From assembly GCA_035430005.1 (NCBI GenBank), contig DAOMFV010000113.1, positions 1 through 17,257 on the forward strand: a stretch of DNA of 17,257 nt, written 5' to 3'. Position 1 is the first letter of the stretch; each line of letters begins with the position of its first letter. The DNA is from JAEUIE01 sp035430005 (lineage in GTDB: Bacteria > Planctomycetota > Planctomycetia > Gemmatales > HRBIN36). The notes under the pieces were generated by a model that saw only the letters and a program-made list of their open reading frames with translations, was not told where the DNA came from and did not search any database. Shown piece by piece: positions 14,173 through 17,257 of this stretch. Position numbers and translations under genes: made by a program.

Positions 14173-14382
14173 GGTGGTCCCTGCGGGTATCATTTCCTGA
14201 TCCACAAGCCTTGATAGGCGTACGTCAATTTATCTTAGATCAAGGGGAATGCAACCGAATACCGGCAACAAAGAGGAAATAGCCTGAATCGAAATGGAGA
14301 GCTTGGAACGAACAGGGAAGCGTCTAACTGGTCTCAAAGAAGTCGTGTCGCCTAGCAGTAAAACAAAAGCACCACCGAAAGC

Positions 14383-15060
14383 CTAACCACCCCACACACG
14401 CTTCTGCCGAACCGATTCCCAATAGCGGTAGGCTCCGTAGCCGGTCAAGCCAAGCGCCAGGGCGCCTATCAGCATCCAACTCGATGGTTCCGGCACCGCG
14501 GTGGCAAAGATGGCGGTCGCATCGTCCCACCAGATAAAACCGCCAAAGAAGACTGTGTCGTTGCCGGTGATCACGAACCTGTTCACCGGCACAGAAAACT
14601 GCCAGCCGTTCCAGGTCCAGGCTTGAGCATCTTTGGGATCATTAAGGTTGAGAGTTGCCACGAGATTGTTGGCGGTGTCATAAAAAGTAGCGACAGCGCC
14701 ATCGAACCGGCTGTTGTTTTCCCAGTAGGATCCGAACTTGAAGAGCGGCTGAGTAAAGGTCCACTCCGAGACGCCGATCTGTCCGCCAAAGGTTACCCCG
14801 GTGCGGGGAGTCACCGTATCGCCGCCACGAGTGGAGGATGCTTCATACTTCAAGGCTCCGCCAGAAAAGATATTTTTGACCAGCCCCAGCCCCCCCATGA
14901 TGGAGTATTGCTGGTACGAGGGATCGAACGGCAGGACGTTGAAGCCCTCGGTCGCTGTGCCGGTAAACGGGCCGATGGGGGTGACCTGCGCTGGAAGAAC
15001 GCCCAGCAACAGATGACTGAAAACCAAAGCCAATACCAGGGGAACGATGCGCAGGCGCAT
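14383..15060 (-). CDS. PEP-CTERM sorting domain protein
   Basis: A 225-residue exported protein with a strong ribosome binding site (GAGGAGAG) before the ATG at 15060. The signal peptide runs to about residue 24 (RIVPLVLALVFSHLLLGVL, then PAQ). The middle is a beta-rich domain with no motif I recognise (TFGGQIGVSEWTFTQ, RFDGAVATFYDTANN, GNDTVFFGGFIWWDD), consistent with the jelly-roll-like bodies of many PEP-CTERM proteins. The sorting signal is AVPEPSSW (PEP at 190-192), the helix MLIGALALGLTGYGAY and the basic end WESVRQKR. It lies just upstream of the other PEP-CTERM gene on the same strand, but 210 bases separate the stop here from that start, so co-transcription is uncertain. Between them (14173-14382) I see nothing definite. 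Confidence 0.85.
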   Translation of the reverse strand: MRLRIVPLVLALVFSHLLLGVLPAQVTPIGPFTGTATEGFNVLPFDPSYQQYSIMGGLGLVKNIFSGGALKYEASSTRGGDTVTPRTGVTFGGQIGVSEWTFTQPLFKFGSYWENNSRFDGAVATFYDTANNLVATLNLNDPKDAQAWTWNGWQFSVPVNRFVITGNDTVFFGGFIWWDDATAIFATAVPEPSSWMLIGALALGLTGYGAYRYWESVRQKRVWGG

Positions 15061-15107
15061 AGCGACTCTCCTCTTGCGGGAAGGGTTGTGAATGGAAGAC
15101 GTATTTT

Positions 15108-15187
15108 CTCCCCCTTGGTAAGGGGGAGTTAGAGGGGGTTAAGCGACATGAAAGAACCCCACCCAACCTCCCCTTGGCAAGGGGAGG
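15108..15187. repeat. Pair of C/G-rich hairpins
   Basis: Two similar hairpins: CTCCCCCTT-GGT-AAGGGGGAG (15108-15128) and CCTCCCCTT-GGC-AAGGGGAGG (15167-15187). The stretch between them (AGGGGGTT and AACCCC) can also pair, so the whole 80 bases can form one larger structure. It lies downstream of the sigma factor gene and upstream of the PEP-CTERM gene at 15060, a suitable place for a terminator, although no T-run is seen. Confidence 0.75.
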
Positions 15188-15202
15188 AGCCAATTCGATT
15201 TG

Positions 15203-16909
15203 TTACGTCGGCGGTCGCGGACTTTCACGACGCTTCATCGTCGGCCGCACCGTCGATTGACCAAAAGAACAGGATTCGATAGACACACGGCCATCAGGCC
15301 GGATTTCACAGCTGACCGAAAAGTGGTCCGAATCGTAGAACATGTTTCCCCGGGTGAAGCCCCATCGATCCGGCATGCCGTCCTCGCCGGGAGAGAACTG
15401 GATCAGGTCTTTGCACTCCAGCTCAGCCAGCCGATAATTCGCCTTCTTCAGTTCGTCGTTGACCGCACGAACAATGAGACTGACTTTCGCTTCGCCGCCC
15501 GCATGCATCAGGGTCAACTGGTGACGCAGCCTGCGGTAGATGGCCATCAGCCGACGAACCTCAGGCACCTCCGCGAACCACGCTTCGGTGGAACCAAGCT
15601 GACTCCAGCACAGTTGATGCTGTTGATCGGCTGTCTGCACTTCCAGCGAGGTGACCATCGTATCGGTGGGCGCCCGCAGATCGCCTTCAAACTCATACTC
15701 CTGTTTCAGCTTCTTCCAGGTCGCTCGGCCATCCAGCGAAAAGACCTTTTGATCATGGACGGCGAACTGCATGAGATCCTGCAATTCCTGGGGGCTGAGT
15801 CGATCCTCAAGGGGGATCACGCTATCCAGCCCAACGTCGTAGACTGTGCCCCGGATTCGGCCATTAGCCAGGATGACGAGCTCGGAATCGGGTTTATTCC
15901 CTTCGCTATCGGTCTGGGTCATCCGCAGCACCACCGCCTGGGGATCAGCTGGCAGTGGTACGTAACGAGGATTGCCCACAGGGAGCGGAGCCGTGGTCGA
16001 CCACTGGCGAGCCTGAGGAGTCGACGTCGAATGGTTCGAGAGAGCGAGCAAGCCGAACCCCGCCCCGGCACAGGCTAAAGCAACTCCTGAGAGGATGACC
16101 ACAGCCTGCATGACCTTCGTCATGAACAAGTCGTTCACCACACCCTGAGCGATCGTCAGCAGAACCGGGGACGGTGCCGCCCCCCCGATGCCGACTGAAC
16201 TCTTGGCGAACAGTTGCCCCAGCGTGGATGCCACCAGCGTTTCCGAGGGCATGGCAGCCAGCGCATCCTGAGCCATGCACACGGATAAGACCGATGGAGT
16301 GATCACGATGCCTCGCTTCAGCAGCCGTTTCTTCAGCAGCATCTTGCCTCGAAAGAGCCGGCCGGCGACAGTCCCGATGGGCCAGGCCAGTTGCCGGGCC
16401 GCTTCGTGATGGCTGTACCCCTGCAGGCAGCAGAGCAGCAGGGGCAACCGATATTTCTCGGGCAGCCTGGCCACTTCATCGTCAAGCACCGGACGGGTCT
16501 CGTTCCAGGAAGTAGAGCGATAATCGGCCACGTCCGTCGATTCTCCCATAGCCTGTTCTCGAACCGTGCGACGTTTTCGGATCTTGCGGACGTTGAGCGC
16601 AGCGTGTCGGGCCACGCCGTACAGCCAATGAGCCAGTTGTTCCGGACGATGGATGCAGCGTGCCTTCTTCGCCAGGACGATCCAGGTCGCCTGGAACGCG
16701 TCTTCCGCGTCGTGGTGATGGGTCAGCATACGTTGGCAGACGCCAAGCACCAGCGACCCATGCCGACGAACCAGTTCTTCAAAAGCCGCCTCGCTGCCCG
16801 TTCGAGAAAACGCCCTCAGGAGTTCGCCATCCGAATCCATCTTCGTCGGCTGGTTCCTCAACCGGGTGAACATCGGCGCAAGCAGCGTAGACAAAGACGC
16901 CATCAGCAT
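15203..16909 (-). CDS. ECF sigma factor with membrane segment and large C-terminal domain
   Basis: A 568-residue sigma-70 family (extracytoplasmic function) factor, about three times the usual 180-200 residues. The ATG at 16909 has AGGA upstream. Region 2 spans about 28-112, with FEELVRRHGSLVLGVCQRML and DAEDAFQATWIVLAKKA, which bind core polymerase and the -10 region. Region 4 spans about 140-196 (LPEKYRLPLLLCCLQGYSHHEAARQLAWPIGTVAGRLFRGK) and contains the -35-binding helix-turn-helix. After a linker, one membrane helix lies near 266-290 (VMQAVVILSGVALACAGAGFGLLAL), followed by about 275 residues that would be outside the cytoplasm. Such fused forms are known from planctomycetes and may be controlled in cis by the extension in place of a separate anti-sigma factor (inference). 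No anti-sigma gene is adjacent. Confidence 0.9.
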   Translation of the reverse strand: MLMASLSTLLAPMFTRLRNQPTKMDSDGELLRAFSRTGSEAAFEELVRRHGSLVLGVCQRMLTHHHDAEDAFQATWIVLAKKARCIHRPEQLAHWLYGVARHAALNVRKIRKRRTVREQAMGESTDVADYRSTSWNETRPVLDDEVARLPEKYRLPLLLCCLQGYSHHEAARQLAWPIGTVAGRLFRGKMLLKKRLLKRGIVITPSVLSVCMAQDALAAMPSETLVASTLGQLFAKSSVGIGGAAPSPVLLTIAQGVVNDLFMTKVMQAVVILSGVALACAGAGFGLLALSNHSTSTPQARQWSTTAPLPVGNPRYVPLPADPQAVVLRMTQTDSEGNKPDSELVILANGRIRGTVYDVGLDSVIPLEDRLSPQELQDLMQFAVHDQKVFSLDGRATWKKLKQEYEFEGDLRAPTDTMVTSLEVQTADQQHQLCWSQLGSTEAWFAEVPEVRRLMAIYRRLRHQLTLMHAGGEAKVSLIVRAVNDELKKANYRLAELECKDLIQFSPGEDGMPDRWGFTRGNMFYDSDHFSVSCEIRPDGRVSIESCSFGQSTVRPTMKRRESPRPPT

Positions 16910-17001
16910 GTATCGATCCTGAAACCTGTTACTCTATAGCGTACACGATTTGGAGATTGCATACATTATTTTGCGCGGGGGGCCGTGATGGGTGTGGCAT
17001 A

Positions 17002-17025
17002 GGTCACGAGATAATCCTCGTGACC
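17002..17025. repeat. Short hairpin related to repeat family 1
   Basis: GGTCACGAG and CTCGTGACC form a perfect nine-base stem around ATAATC, flanked by TGTGGCATA and TACAGTGC. It resembles the GGGGTCACGATG stem at 1301-1338. The remainder of 16910-17122 shows no other clear feature. Confidence 0.6.
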
Positions 17026-17122
17026 CTACAGTGCTTTAGTTTGCTCCCCGGAAGACATTTGGATTCCGTCCAACCATCGGTTACAACTGTATCCATCAAG
17101 TAATGAATGATGGATAATAGCA

Positions 17123-17257
17123 ATGCATGATCCCTTCGACCACGAACAGCCTACCATCGTGAAGCAGCCGGCCGAGCCATTGAATGAGGCTGCAACGTTG
17201 TTGTCAAATGGCGATACTTCGATGCAAGAGGAGAGAGGAGCGTTCCAGGCAACGGGC
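17123..17257 (+). CDS. N-terminal fragment of an unidentified protein (cut by window end)
   Basis: From the ATG at 17123 the frame stays open to the last base, giving 45 residues that start MHDPFDHEQPTIVKQPAEPL. The ribosome binding site is weak (GGATAA about seven bases before). The stretch is polar and probably disordered, rich in Glu, Pro and Gln, with no signal peptide. In planctomycetes, genes next to ECF sigma factors of this type are often protein kinases or WD40-repeat proteins, which can start with such polar leaders, but nothing in the visible part proves that. It is divergent from the sigma factor gene. Confidence 0.5.
   Translation, partial: MHDPFDHEQPTIVKQPAEPLNEAATLLSNGDTSMQEERGAFQATG

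Noticed and set aside
15200..16078. Long 292-residue open frame on the plus strand
   Set aside because: It lies wholly antisense to the sigma factor gene, has no ribosome binding site and no recognisable domain; a shadow of GC-rich coding DNA.

Overview
The window looks like a chromosomal segment of a planctomycete, probably of the Gemmata / Gemmatales type. This is inferred from gene content, since no rRNA or marker gene is present. The clues are DUF1559 pseudopilin-like genes, PEP-CTERM proteins, an ECF sigma factor fused to a membrane segment and a large C-terminal domain, a DUF2157 / GDYXXLXY pair, moderately high GC, and many short palindromic intergenic repeats. There is no tRNA, rRNA, CRISPR array, transposase or phage gene.

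Layout. Positions 1-1060 hold three small uncharacterised genes, one of them cut by the window edge, and a palindromic repeat. Positions 1061-1439 are gene-free and built almost entirely of inverted repeats, one nested inside another. A secreted alpha/beta hydrolase with a complete catalytic set follows (1440-2486). Positions 2588-6716 hold the main feature: a three-gene cassette (DUF1559 pseudopilin, then two small lipoproteins) present twice in the same orientation. The two 1913-bp bodies appear identical, while their upstream promoter regions are recognisably homologous but clearly diverged. Next come a small membrane protein (minus strand), a secreted metallo-beta-lactamase-fold hydrolase broken by one missing base (minus), and a plus-strand group: DUF2157 membrane protein, GDYXXLXY protein and a VOC-fold protein. 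Then come an orphan Trp/Tyr-rich protein (minus), a membrane-anchored coiled-coil protein (plus) and a nitrilase-family amidohydrolase (plus). Two PEP-CTERM genes and the ECF sigma factor lie on the minus strand up to 16909. A truncated plus-strand ORF starts at 17123.

How the genes may work together. Only the duplicated cassette and the DUF2157-GDYXXLXY-VOC group look like operons. In the cassette, a strong hairpin terminator separates the pseudopilin from the two lipoproteins, and a second terminator closes the unit, so the pseudopilin is probably made in excess of the lipoproteins. The two lipoproteins share a short I-x-P-P-x-V-T motif soon after the lipidated cysteine, which suggests a common partner. 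The cell envelope dominates the window (pseudopilin, lipoproteins, PEP-CTERM proteins, secreted hydrolases, membrane-anchored sigma factor), but no single pathway ties the whole segment together.

The strongest candidate for something under-described is the homogenised pseudopilin-lipoprotein cassette, with its conserved promoter and an inverted-repeat element inserted between promoter and gene in one copy only.
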